This document shows positions 18,027-26,973 of a stretch of 64,000 bases of DNA, in pieces. Within the stretch, counting starts at the first letter, position 1; each line of letters begins with the position of its first letter. The stretch lies in contig NZ_CP110389.1 of NCBI RefSeq assembly GCF_026015985.1, forward strand, positions 5,240,001-5,304,000, written 5' to 3'. The position numbers were made by a program, and so were the translations under genes. The stretch comes from Rhodopseudomonas sp. P2A-2r (GTDB taxonomy: Bacteria; Pseudomonadota; Alphaproteobacteria; Rhizobiales; Xanthobacteraceae). Under the pieces are notes generated by a model. The model saw only the letters and a program-made list of their open reading frames with translations, was not told the origin of the DNA and made no database searches.

Positions 18027-18956
18027 CTAGATCTTCCCGAACAACGCGCCGACCGACAGCCCGATATTCTCCACTATGCTTTGGCGATATACGCCGGACT
18101 TCCAGATCAGCCACAGCCGCATCGGCCACGCTGCACGACGGGCCTTCGCGTAAAGATCGACCACGCCTGCATTTTCCGGAGTCAACACATCGCGCATCCG
18201 GTCGAGAACCTGCAGGTTGACCTCGTTCCACGACACCACGCGGCCATTGGCGAAAGCGGTCAGGCGCAGCATGCGCGCGCGCCAGCCGATATTGGCGCCG
18301 ACAATGTTCTGGCCATGCTGGCGGTACTTCAGGCTTGGCCACGGATCGTAATGCGCGTCTCCGCCGATGCCGGTCACCACCTGATAGGTCCACCAGTCGT
18401 GCGACACCAGCTCGGCATCGACCGGCGTCGCCAGCAATGCCGCGCGCGCGCTGCGGTTGAATACCATGGTGTTGCCGCCGCCGATGTTCTGAACCAGCGC
18501 ATTGCGGAAGGTCGGCGGACGCACGAACAGCGGCGCAAATCCGGCCGCCGTGCCGTCGCCATGAATCAATTCGGTGCGCGAGAAATACAGCGCCGGCGAT
18601 GGCGCGGCGCGCTGCGCGAACCAATCGACGGCCCTGGCAAGTTTCTCGGGAAACCAGATGTCATCCTGATCGCTATAGGCAAACAGCTCGCCCTCGATCG
18701 CCTCGCTGCGCACCAGCGCGACGAAATTCTGCCAGAAGCCCTTTTGCGGGCCGGGCACGATCACCACGCGCTGCGAAACGGTGGCGGCGAAGCGTTCGAC
18801 GATGCCCACGGTGTCATCGCTGGAGCCATCGTCGGACACCAACAGTTCCCAGTTGCCAAAGGTCTGTGCACGAAACGACTCGAGTTGTGGCTGCAGGAAT
18901 TTCGCGCCGTTGCGGGTGGCCAGCAGGATGACGACTGTTGGGTACTGGGAAGACAA
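18027..18956 (-). CDS. family 2 glycosyltransferase, rhamnosyltransferase-like
   Basis: A 309-residue GT2 enzyme with ILLATRNGAKFL, the nucleotide-binding VSDDGSSDDT and the SDQDDIWFPEKL acidic motif typical of RfbF/WbbL-like rhamnosyltransferases. GGGNTMVFNRSAR and HDWWTYQVVTGIGG follow. It reads opposite to the RgpF gene (convergent, 22 bases apart) and after the NAD(P)-binding gene. Rhamnose transfer is suggested by similarity and context only. Confidence 0.85.
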   Translation of the reverse strand: MSSQYPTVVILLATRNGAKFLQPQLESFRAQTFGNWELLVSDDGSSDDTVGIVERFAATVSQRVVIVPGPQKGFWQNFVALVRSEAIEGELFAYSDQDDIWFPEKLARAVDWFAQRAAPSPALYFSRTELIHGDGTAAGFAPLFVRPPTFRNALVQNIGGGNTMVFNRSARAALLATPVDAELVSHDWWTYQVVTGIGGDAHYDPWPSLKYRQHGQNIVGANIGWRARMLRLTAFANGRVVSWNEVNLQVLDRMRDVLTPENAGVVDLYAKARRAAWPMRLWLIWKSGVYRQSIVENIGLSVGALFGKI

Positions 18957-19034
18957 TGCGAAATCATTCCTGATGCGGCAGTGGGTGTCCGTCAGCAGTG
19001 TCTAGACCATTTTCCGGCAGCGGGAAATCGGCCC

Positions 19035-19897
19035 TCAGATGGCCGCGGATGGCTTCCCGGCCCCGAAGTCGGGGCGGAAGCCGCGCGGCGACCAGCCGAA
19101 ATCGGCCACCGCCGGCGCGACGTCGAACAGCATGTCCTTGGCCATGCGGTTACCCATTGCCACATTGGCGTTGGGGAAGAACGGCCGGGCCAAAGCAAAT
19201 GCGATCCGCCACATCCATGGCGGCGCCGAAAGATGCGGCGCGGCCGGCCGAGCGCGTCGAACACCCGCCCCGCCATCTCGCGGTAACTCAGGGTCTCGCC
19301 GCCGGGCAGCGCATAGATCTTGTTGGCGGCCGCAGCACTCGCCGCCGCCCGCAACGCCCCGATCGCCAGGTCCTGCGCATGCACTGGTTGCCGCAGGCCG
19401 GCGCCGCTGCCCATCAGCGGCAGCACGCCGAACCTTCCGATCAGCCGTGCCAGACGCGACACGTTACCGTCTCTGCCTTCGGCATAGATCAACGTGGGCC
19501 GTAAAATTGTCCAGCCGATGCCGAGCCGCTCGCAGGTTGCGATCAGCCGTCGTTCGCCATCGGCAAGTCGCTGCAGCAACTCACGCTCGGCAGGGATTTC
19601 CGACTCGATCTTGGTGACGATGCTGGTGGAAGTGAAAGCGACGACGCGCTTCAAGGAAGCCGACATGAGATACGGCAAGGCATCGGCCAGCAGTCCGATC
19701 TCCGCGGTACAATAGATGACACTTACGTCAGCCGCCGACAAATTCTGCGGCATACTCAGATCACCACGGATCCACCGGACGCCGACACTCTGCCGGGACG
19801 CGCGCGACAGCGCCAGCGGCATATGGCCGGCCCTGACCAGTTGCTCGACGATGTAACCGCCTACGATCCCTGTGCCGCCAACCACCAGATCCTGCAT
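19035..19897 (-). CDS. NAD(P)-binding epimerase-like protein, one apparent base deletion
   Basis: Begins MQDLVVGGTGIVGGYIVEQL (Rossmann GxxGxxG) and contains VVAFTSTSIVTK, ILRPTLIYAEGRDGNVSRLA, QPVHAQDLAIGAL and IYALPGGETLSYREMAGRVF. This is the layout of atypical short-chain dehydrogenases acting on nucleotide sugars or membrane lipids. The frame breaks near 19224-19232 after RRIF. One added base restores PPWMWRIAFALARPFFPN to a natural stop at 19035, 287 residues in all. The site is a short G or T run, so I read the break as sequence error. It precedes the GT2 gene on the minus strand. Confidence 0.78.
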
Positions 19898-20339
19898 TTC
19901 GATTGGCTCGCTCAAACACTGTCCGCCCAGTTGATGCACATCAGGGTGCGGCCGGATGACCGGCCACGACGACCGCGGCCTGCCGCGCAATCGTGACTGC
20001 GTTGAAGACGCCGCCGATGGCCCCCAATTCCAAGTGTTTACCGAAACTTTTCCTCAGAGGGAAATGCCGGCCGACGCCCTTCCTTTGGCCGCGATCGTGA
20101 ATTTTCGGGTGATACCGCGCCCCGGATCAGCACATTCGCATCCTGAAAATATTCAATTTTTCAGATATTTAAACGATTTTGCGACGCGTGCGGTGCGGTG
20201 AAGCCGCGGGCACAGCGAATAATGATTTATGGTTAACCGTCCGTTAACGGCTCGGTGCCATCCTGAACGCCGATTGAGCTGGGGAGCGTCAATAAAAATC
20301 TGCTGATCCGCGATGACGATTGGCTGCAGGAGGCTCGCT
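19898..20339. promoter_or_regulatory. divergent intergenic region with an AT-rich stretch
   Basis: A 442-base gap with no gene. Around 20145-20175 it is strongly AT-rich (TCAATTTTTCAGATATTTAA), unlike the surroundings. Two adjacent small palindromes, GGTTAACC (20231-20238) and CCGTTAACGG (20241-20250), follow. A promoter for the downstream methyltransferase is likely here; the palindromes could be an operator. Confidence 0.4.
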
Positions 20340-21257
20340 ATGAACATGAGGGTGTGTGAATACCCCGCCACCACGGTGCCGGACTTTCTTCTGGAGTCCT
20401 CATTCTGGCTTCCGCAGCACAATGTGCCGTCAGCCTGGATTGGACATGCTCCGTTTGCCTTCTGGCTTGTGAACGTCATGAAACCCCGCAGCATCGTGGA
20501 ACTCGGCGTGCATTGCGGCTTCTCGTACCTCGCCTTCTGCCAGGCCGTGAAGAAGACGGGCATCGACTGCGCATGCAGCGGAATCGATACCTGGCGCGGT
20601 GACGAGCACGCGGGTCTGTACGGCCAGGAAATCTACGACAATCTGCTCGATCTGCACCGCCCCTACGCCAGCACATCGCGACTGATCCGTTCGACCTTCG
20701 ACGAGGCGCAGTGCCAGTTTGCCGATGGGTCCATTGACCTGTTGCACATCGACGGCCGGCATCACTACGAAGACGTGCGCCGCGACTTCGAATTCTGGAA
20801 GCCGAAGCTGTCGAACCGGGCCGTTGTGCTCTTCCACGATACCAACGAACCGGGCTTCGGGGTCGGCCGGTTCTGGGCCGAATTGACTGCGGTCTACCCC
20901 CACTTCGAATTCAAGCATGCGCACGGCCTGGGCGTGCTGGGAGTCGGCTCCGACATGCCCGTGCGGTTGAAGCAGCTGTTCGATCTTTCGGACATCAACG
21001 ATATCGCCCAACCGATTCGCCAGGCCTATGAGCGCCTCGGTCAGTCGGTGATCGACAGGCAGGAAACGCTGCGGCTCGCTGACGTCGTTCGCACCTATCA
21101 GAACAGCCTCTCATGGCGTCTGACAGCTCCGCTCAGAATGGCGAACCGCCTCGCGAAGTCGGTCGTCGCGCGGTTGAGCCATCGCGTGCCGGTGCCGCGC
21201 CAGGCAGGACGGCCTTCGATCTTTGCAAATCCTGCGGTCCGCCACTTACAATCCTGA
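20340..21257 (+). CDS. class I SAM-dependent methyltransferase (Methyltransf_24-like)
   Basis: A 305-residue protein with KPRSIVELGVHCGFSYLAFCQ (SAM-binding E/DxGxxxG), GIDTWRGDEHAG, IDLLHIDGRHHYEDVRRDF and VVLFHDTNEPGFGVGRFW. This is the pattern of methyltransferases found among glycosyltransferases in surface polysaccharide loci. The ATG at 20340 has a strong AGGAGG 8 bases upstream, so I reject the earlier in-frame start. The last ~60 residues are basic and contain a segment (SLSWRLTAPLRM) common at the ends of GT-associated proteins. The likely substrate is a sugar or lipid-linked glycan. Confidence 0.85.
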   Translation: MNMRVCEYPATTVPDFLLESSFWLPQHNVPSAWIGHAPFAFWLVNVMKPRSIVELGVHCGFSYLAFCQAVKKTGIDCACSGIDTWRGDEHAGLYGQEIYDNLLDLHRPYASTSRLIRSTFDEAQCQFADGSIDLLHIDGRHHYEDVRRDFEFWKPKLSNRAVVLFHDTNEPGFGVGRFWAELTAVYPHFEFKHAHGLGVLGVGSDMPVRLKQLFDLSDINDIAQPIRQAYERLGQSVIDRQETLRLADVVRTYQNSLSWRLTAPLRMANRLAKSVVARLSHRVPVPRQAGRPSIFANPAVRHLQS

Positions 21258-21488
21258 TCGGAACCTGCACAGCTGGTTCCTGACGGATTAAGCAGACGAC
21301 ACGCGCCCGAACCTTCGCGCTGCAAAAACAGATAAATCAGCGGTGACGTTGCGTGCCGTCGGGCGATCCTGAATAACGACGCATGACAACGGACCGGGTT
21401 TGCGCGAAGAATTGCACGGCGACTGACCCGCCCCCTCTCTGTCCGTGCATCCTGATTCCTCTCCCAACTCCCAACCCGAGCTTTCCGC

Positions 21489-22681
21489 ATGACATTCCCG
21501 CGCGCTTCTTCGGCCTTGTCCCGCTTCACTGTGCTTGACCTGACCCGCATTCGCTCGGGACCGACGGCCGTCCGTCAGCTGGCCGACTGGGGCGCCAATG
21601 TCATCAAGATCGATGCCCTGACCGACGACGCCGGCGGTGAGCAACCGGGCGGCCCCCGCCAGGGCTCCGATTTCCAGAACCTGCACCGCAACAAGCGGGC
21701 GATGACCCTGAACCTGAAGGACCCCCAGGGCCTCGCGGTGTTCAAGCGGTTGGCTGCCAAGGCCGACGTGGTGGTCGAGAATTTCCGGCCGGATGTCAAA
21801 GCCCGCCTCGGCATCGATTACGAAAGCCTGCGCGACATCAATCCCGGCATCGTCTATGGCAGCATCTCCGGCTTCGGGCAGGATGGGCCCTACCACAAGC
21901 GGCCGGGTTTCGATCAGATCGCCCAGGGCATGGGCGGGCTGATGTCGATCACCGGCGCGCCGGGCGAAGGCCCGATGCGGGTCGGCATTCCCGTCGCCGA
22001 CCTCACCGCCGGCCTGTTCTGCGCCATGGGCATATTGACGGCGCTGCTGGAGCGCGACGTCTCCGGCCAGGGCCAGTGGGTGCAGACCTCGCTGCTGCAG
22101 GCGCAGATCTTCATGCTGGATTTCCAGGCCGCGCGCTGGCTGATGGAAAAGGATGTCCCCAAACAGGCCGGCAACAACCACCCTACCAGCATCCCCACCG
22201 GCGTGTTCAAGACCTCCGACGGCTACATCAACATCGCCACCACCGGCGGCAAGATCTGGGAGCGTTGCGCCCAGGCGATCGGTGCGCCGGAACTGGTGAC
22301 CAATCCGGACTACGCCACCGCCCCGGCGCGCTCCAGGAATCGCGATGCGCTCAGCGCCGAGATCAACGCCCGCACTGAAAAAAGACCACCGACGAATGGG
22401 TCAACGGACTCAATGTCGCCGGCGTGCCCTGCGGACCAATCTATTCTGTCGACCAGATGTTCGCCGACGAACAGGTCAAACACCTCGGCATCGCCCAGGA
22501 CGTGCCCAACGACCAGGGCCGCGACATCCGGCTGGTCGGCCAGCCGTTCACGCTGTCGCGCACACCGAGCAAAATGGCGGCAAGACCGCCGGAAGTCGGC
22601 GAGCAGACCGAGGAGCTCTTGGCGGAGTTCGGTTTCAGTGCCGACGAGATCGCGGCGCTGCGCGACGGCAAGGTCGTGTGA
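21489..22681 (+). CDS. CaiB/BaiF family (class III) CoA transferase, one apparent base deletion
   Basis: Class III CoA transferases move CoA between carboxylic acids. The protein shows VLDLTRIRSGPTAVRQLADWGA, FQNLHRNKRAMTLNLK, VVENFRPDVKARLGIDY, SISGFGQDGPY, the catalytic Asp region GIPVADLTAG and HPTSIPTGVFKTSDGYI. The frame fails at the A6 run 22378-22383; one more A joins it to DEWVNGLNVAGVPCGPIYSV and on to the stop at 22681, giving the usual 397 residues. I read this as sequence error. It converges with tctA, 3 bases apart. The acid substrate is unknown. Confidence 0.88.
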
Positions 22682-22684
22682 GGT

Positions 22685-24202
22685 TCAGCCCGCCACCCGC
22701 ACCGGCCGCATCATGCGGCCGACGCCAACAAATACCCTGTCGATCACCGGCCAGAACAATAGCGCGATCGCCAGCGTGGTGATCGAACCGACAAGACCAT
22801 TCGACCAGAACACGCCGACGCTGCCGCCGGAGCCGATCATGGACAGCCGGAACGCATCCTCGGCGCGGCTGCCCAGCACCAGCGCCAGCGTGAACGGCGC
22901 CAGCGGAATGCCGATCTTCTTGAAGACATAGCCGACCACCCCGAAACCGAGCATCAGCCAGATATCGAACATGGCGTTCTGGATCGCATAGGCACCGATA
23001 GCGCAGGACACCACGATCATCGGCGCCACCGCGGCGAACGGCACCCGTAGGATGGAGGCGAAGATCGGCACCGTGGTCAGCACGATGACGAGGCCGACGA
23101 CATTGCCGAGATACATCGAGGCGATCAGGCCCCAGACAAAATCCTTGTGCTCGACGAACAAAAGCGGCCCGGGATTGAGCCCCCACACCATCAGGCCGCC
23201 CAACAGGATCGCCGCCGTGCCGGAGCCGGGAATGCCGAGCGCCAGCATCGGCAGCAGCGCCGCGGTGCCCGAGGCATGCGCCGCGGTTTCCGGCGCGAAC
23301 ACGCCCTCGATGCGACCCTTGCCAAAACTGTCCGGATCTCTAGAGAAACGTTTGGCCAAGTTGTACCCCATAAAGGAGGCAGCGATCGCGCCGCCCGGTG
23401 TGATGCCGAGCCAGCAGCCGATCACTGACGAGCGCAGCAGCGTCACCCAGTAGCGCGGCAGATCCTTCCAGACGCTGATGACGGTGCGCAGGCTGATCTT
23501 GGCGGCATGGCCGCGCAGCGCCAGGCGCTCTTCCATGGTCAGCAGGATTTCGCTGATGCCGAACAGGCCGATCACGGCGACGAGAAAATTGATGCCGCGC
23601 AACAACTCGTTGGAGCCGAAAGTCATGCGCAACGTGCCGGACACCGTGTCCATGCCGACGCCGGCAATCAGCAGACCCAGCGCCATGGAAATGATGGTCT
23701 TGTGCTTGTCTTCGCGGCCGAGGCCGACGAAGGAGCAGAATGTCAGCAGATACACCGCGAAGAATTCGGGCGGGCCGAACTTCAGCGCGAAGGACGAAAT
23801 CATCGGCGCCAGGAAGGTGATCAGCAGCACCGCCACCAGCGAGCCGATGAACGACGAGGTGAAGGCCGCGGTCAGCGCCTCCGCAGCGCGGCCCTGCTGT
23901 GCCATCGGATAGCCGTCGAAGGTGGTGGCCACCGACCACGCTTCGCCGGGAATGTTGAAGAGAATCGAGGTGATGGCGCCGCCGAAAAGCGCGCCCCAAT
24001 AGATGCAGGACAGCATCACGATGGCCGAGGTCGGGTCCATTGTGAAGGTCAGCGGCAGCAGGATAGCGACACCATTGGGGCCGCCGAGGCCAGGCAGCAC
24101 GCCGACGAAGATACCGAGCACCAGGCCCACCACCATCAGAGCCAGGATCTTCCAGGTCATGAGCACGGCGAAGCCGTGCAGCAGCAGTCCGAAGGCTTCC
24201 AT
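22685..24202 (-). CDS. tctA: tripartite tricarboxylate transporter, large membrane subunit TctA
   Basis: A 505-residue protein with about 12 spans and TctA signatures: GVLPGLGGPNGVAILLPLTF near residue 35, WGALFGGAITSILFNIPGEAWS, GLGREDKHKTI and GITPGGAIAASFMGYNLAKR. TctA is the channel subunit that imports carboxylates with the TctC receptor. It follows tctB by 10 bases in a tctC-tctB-tctA order on the minus strand. The substrate of such Bug-type systems cannot be told from sequence. Confidence 0.95.
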   Translation of the reverse strand: MEAFGLLLHGFAVLMTWKILALMVVGLVLGIFVGVLPGLGGPNGVAILLPLTFTMDPTSAIVMLSCIYWGALFGGAITSILFNIPGEAWSVATTFDGYPMAQQGRAAEALTAAFTSSFIGSLVAVLLITFLAPMISSFALKFGPPEFFAVYLLTFCSFVGLGREDKHKTIISMALGLLIAGVGMDTVSGTLRMTFGSNELLRGINFLVAVIGLFGISEILLTMEERLALRGHAAKISLRTVISVWKDLPRYWVTLLRSSVIGCWLGITPGGAIAASFMGYNLAKRFSRDPDSFGKGRIEGVFAPETAAHASGTAALLPMLALGIPGSGTAAILLGGLMVWGLNPGPLLFVEHKDFVWGLIASMYLGNVVGLVIVLTTVPIFASILRVPFAAVAPMIVVSCAIGAYAIQNAMFDIWLMLGFGVVGYVFKKIGIPLAPFTLALVLGSRAEDAFRLSMIGSGGSVGVFWSNGLVGSITTLAIALLFWPVIDRVFVGVGRMMRPVRVAG

Positions 24203-24212
24203 CAGATCAGTC

Positions 24213-24755
24213 CTAGCGGCCGAAGGCCGCTTCGAGCGGTCCCTTGGGCATGATGACGTCGAAGGCGATGTCGAAGGTGGCGAACATGATCGCGGTGAAG
24301 ACGAAGGCTGTCAGCAACGACTTCCACCACGCGATCTTGCCGACCAGGCGCATGAAGCCGGCTATCAGCAGGAAGCTCGCGACATAGAGACCGAGGTATT
24401 GCATCGCCAGGCAGAAGGCGGTCGTCGGCAGAAACACCAGCATCACGCGGCGCAATTGCGCGCGTGTAACAAAAGCGTCCGACGGCACGGCGCGGGCCAG
24501 CAACGTGGTCACGAGGCCATACAGGCTGGCACCACCGAGGATCACCGAGAGATAGAACGGGAAGTAACCGGGTTGCGGCCCGGTGTCGTCCCAGGAAATG
24601 CCGGTTGCGTAGTTGTCGATGCCGAGCGTGACCGCGAGGGCGAGCAGCAGCAGATAGGCGACGATCTCGACCGTGCGGGTGCTGCAGACCACCGGCGAAT
24701 CCGGCTCAGGTGCGGTGGGATCGTCGACGATGATTTCGAGGTCGGTATTGGACAT
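24213..24755 (-). CDS. tctB: tripartite tricarboxylate transporter, small membrane subunit TctB
   Basis: A 180-residue membrane protein with four spans, including VEIVAYLLLLALAVTLGID and MLVFLPTTAFCLAMQYLGLY. Size, topology and position before tctA are those of TctB. The acidic N-terminal ~25 residues are cytoplasmic. Separated from tctC by a 164-base gap that contains a palindromic repeat, so tctC may be expressed at a different level. Confidence 0.9.
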   Translation of the reverse strand: MSNTDLEIIVDDPTAPEPDSPVVCSTRTVEIVAYLLLLALAVTLGIDNYATGISWDDTGPQPGYFPFYLSVILGGASLYGLVTTLLARAVPSDAFVTRAQLRRVMLVFLPTTAFCLAMQYLGLYVASFLLIAGFMRLVGKIAWWKSLLTAFVFTAIMFATFDIAFDVIMPKGPLEAAFGR

Positions 24756-24781
24756 GGAATTATTTCTGAGGCGTGAGGTAC

Positions 24782-24913
24782 GTTTCCCGGACGCGGTGCG
24801 GCATTCTTATGCCGCTCCGCAGATCCGGGATCCCGGTTGATCGAAGGAAGCTGGGCCCCGGATCTGCGACGCACCACGCCGCTTCGCAGCGTATTGCGTC
24901 GCGTCCGGGGAAC
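24782..24913. repeat. dispersed palindromic repeat element, copy 1 (family A)
   Basis: A 132-bp element with inverted ends GTTTCCCGGACGC (24782-24794) and GCGTCCGGGGAAC (24901-24913), matching at 12 of 13 positions, and inner segments built around CCGCAGATCCGGG and CCCGGATCTGCG. Related copies lie at 28857-29017 and, shortened, at 47338-47387. It fills most of the tctC-tctB gap. Confidence 0.8.
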
Positions 24914-24919
24914 GTGCTC

Positions 24920-25915
24920 CTACTTCGCGACAAACCCCGCTTCGGTCATCAATGACTTGTTCAGCGCGTCGTCCTCTTCGAGGAATTTCAGCATCGCATC
25001 GCCCTTGAGGAAGATCGGCTTCAGCGCCTGCTTCTCCATGTAGTCCTTGTATTCTGCGGTCTTCGTCACCTTCTCGAACAGGTCGACATAGAACGCCTGC
25101 TGCTCCGGCGTCACCTTGCCGGGCAGGAACATGGCGCGCAGCATGAGGTACTGCACGTCAAGGCCTTCCTCCTTGCAGGTCGGGATGTCGTTCCACGACT
25201 GCGTCTCGGTGACCTTGGCGGTGTAGCCGATGCGCTCCTTGTCGAACACGCAGAGCGCGCGGACCTGGCCGGCGCGCCAGACTTCGAGATTTTCCGAGGG
25301 ATTGTTGACGTTGGCTTCGGTGTGGTTGCCGACCAGCTGCGTCGCCGCCTCGCCGCCGGACTTGTACGGCAGGTAGGAGAATTTCGCGCCGGTGCGCTTT
25401 TCCATAAACACCGTAAGCACGTGGTCCTCGCGCTTGGAACCGGTGCCGCCCATCTTGAATGGCGACGGGGCAGTTTTTGCTGCTGCGATAAAATCCTTCA
25501 CGGTCTTGGGGCCGGCAGCATTGTCCCACAGCACGAACTGATCCATCGCCACCACCGACACGGGCGTCAGGTCTCGCCAGTTGAACGGGATTTTGGCGGA
25601 CAGCGGCAGCATGTAGATCAGCGAATAGGCGATCAGCACCTTGTTGGCGTCGCCTTCGCTGGACTTCATGTAGATCAGCGCTTCGGCGCCGGACGCCCCG
25701 CCCTTCAGCGAGACGATCACCGGGGCCTTCATCAGATTGTTCTTCTGGATCGCGGCTTGCATCATGCGCGCCATCTGGTCGGAAGCGCCGCCGGCGCCCG
25801 CCGCCACCACGATCTCCACCGGCTTGGTCGGTTCCCACGCGGCTGACGCCGACATTGCCGGCGCGCTGGCCAGCACCGCCGCAAGCGCGGCTGTAGCCCC
25901 ATTCAACTTGATCAT
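24920..25915 (-). CDS. tctC: tripartite tricarboxylate transporter periplasmic receptor (TctC/Bug family)
   Basis: A 331-residue secreted binding protein. The signal peptide is clear (MIKLNGATAALAAVLASAPAM, cleavage near ASA-AW). The mature part begins with KPVEIVVAAGAGGASDQMARMM, the Bug family N-terminus that contacts the carboxylate ligand, followed by GGASGAEALIYMK. It feeds ligand to TctAB. First gene of the tct operon on the minus strand. Confidence 0.93.
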   Translation of the reverse strand: MIKLNGATAALAAVLASAPAMSASAAWEPTKPVEIVVAAGAGGASDQMARMMQAAIQKNNLMKAPVIVSLKGGASGAEALIYMKSSEGDANKVLIAYSLIYMLPLSAKIPFNWRDLTPVSVVAMDQFVLWDNAAGPKTVKDFIAAAKTAPSPFKMGGTGSKREDHVLTVFMEKRTGAKFSYLPYKSGGEAATQLVGNHTEANVNNPSENLEVWRAGQVRALCVFDKERIGYTAKVTETQSWNDIPTCKEEGLDVQYLMLRAMFLPGKVTPEQQAFYVDLFEKVTKTAEYKDYMEKQALKPIFLKGDAMLKFLEEDDALNKSLMTEAGFVAK

Positions 25916-26046
25916 GCGTTCTTCCCTGGTTCGTTGAGCGCGGACTCGAAACGGCCCGTTTGATAGTCGGTAGTGTGCGGTTTATTCGACGTGACTTCAA
26001 GCATGCGAGGGGCATACACAAGACGACTTTGGTAGGTCGCTCTTCA

Positions 26047-26070
26047 CCTCTCCCCGGTTGCGGGGAGAGG
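26047..26070. repeat. perfect hairpin, dispersed repeat family B
   Basis: CCTCTCCCCG and CGGGGAGAGG form a perfect 10-bp stem with loop GTTG. The same stem, extended to 12 bp, recurs at 48335-48360. It lies between the crotonase stop and the tctC start (both minus strand), so it may also act as a terminator for the crotonase gene; no T run follows. Confidence 0.75.
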
Positions 26071-26081
26071 GAACAAGTCGC

Positions 26082-26879
26082 TTATTTGCCCTGCCAGTTC
26101 GGCTTGCGCTTGTTGAGGAACGCATCCATGCCCTCGCGGAAATCCTCGCTCATATAGGCCTTGAGCACGAGGTCCTGGCCTTCCTCGCGGGTCAGCTTGG
26201 GGCGCAGGCGGCGCACCGCTTCCTTGGTGACTTCCAGGGTGATCGGCGCGTGGCTGGCGACCAGTCGCGCGATCTCCAGCGCGCGGCGCTGCAGCGTCTC
26301 GACGTCGGGCACGATCTCGTTGATCAGGCCGAGCGCCAGCGCCTCATCCGCCTCGATCAGGCGCGCGGTGAAGATCATGTCCTTGGTGCGCGCCGGCCCG
26401 ACCAGCGCCATGACGCGGCTGATGTTGGACATCGACAGGCAGTTGCCGAGGGTGCGGGCGATGGGGAAGCCCATGCGGGTCGCTGATGTGCCGATGCGCA
26501 GGTCGCAGCAGGCGGCAATGCCGGCGCCGCCGCCGGTACAGGCGCCGGCGATCGCGGCGATGGTCGGCACCCGGCAGGTTTCCAGCGCGGTCAGCACGCG
26601 GTCGATGCGCGCTTCATAGTCGAGGGCATCCTGCGCGGTCTTGAAGGCGCGGAACTGGGAGATGTCGGTCCCCGAGGCGAACGCCTTGTCGCCGGCGCCG
26701 GTCAGGATCATCGCCTTGACGGAATGATCGGTGTTGGCGGCCTCGCAGATCTCCGCCATCCGCTCATACATCGAGAACAGCATGGCGTTGCGGGCTTGCG
26801 GACGGTTGAAGGTGATGTGGGCGATGCCGTCGGTGACGGAATAGATCAGGTCTTCGGATGCGGGCGTCGGCGCGTTCAT
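26082..26879 (-). CDS. crotonase superfamily protein (enoyl-CoA hydratase/isomerase-like)
   Basis: A 265-residue crotonase-fold protein: HITFNRPQARNAM, the oxyanion-hole segments GAGDKAFASGTDISQF and GACTGGGAGIAACCDLRIG, and a C-terminal EGMDAFLNKRKPNW. The two catalytic glutamates of classical enoyl-CoA hydratase appear to be absent: GGGAGIA stands where GGGCELA is usual, and the second site reads GFPIAR in place of GQPEI. It is therefore probably not a simple hydratase. It lies between tctC and the aminotransferase, all minus strand. Confidence 0.85.
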   Translation of the reverse strand: MNAPTPASEDLIYSVTDGIAHITFNRPQARNAMLFSMYERMAEICEAANTDHSVKAMILTGAGDKAFASGTDISQFRAFKTAQDALDYEARIDRVLTALETCRVPTIAAIAGACTGGGAGIAACCDLRIGTSATRMGFPIARTLGNCLSMSNISRVMALVGPARTKDMIFTARLIEADEALALGLINEIVPDVETLQRRALEIARLVASHAPITLEVTKEAVRRLRPKLTREEGQDLVLKAYMSEDFREGMDAFLNKRKPNWQGK

Positions 26880-26973
26880 GATGTTCTTTCTCGTGATGCA
26901 GCTCCACGCCGCGAAGCACCGTAACGGCCGGAGCGCAGGCGCTCCAGCCGCGTTTCGGGATAACAGAATTGCC

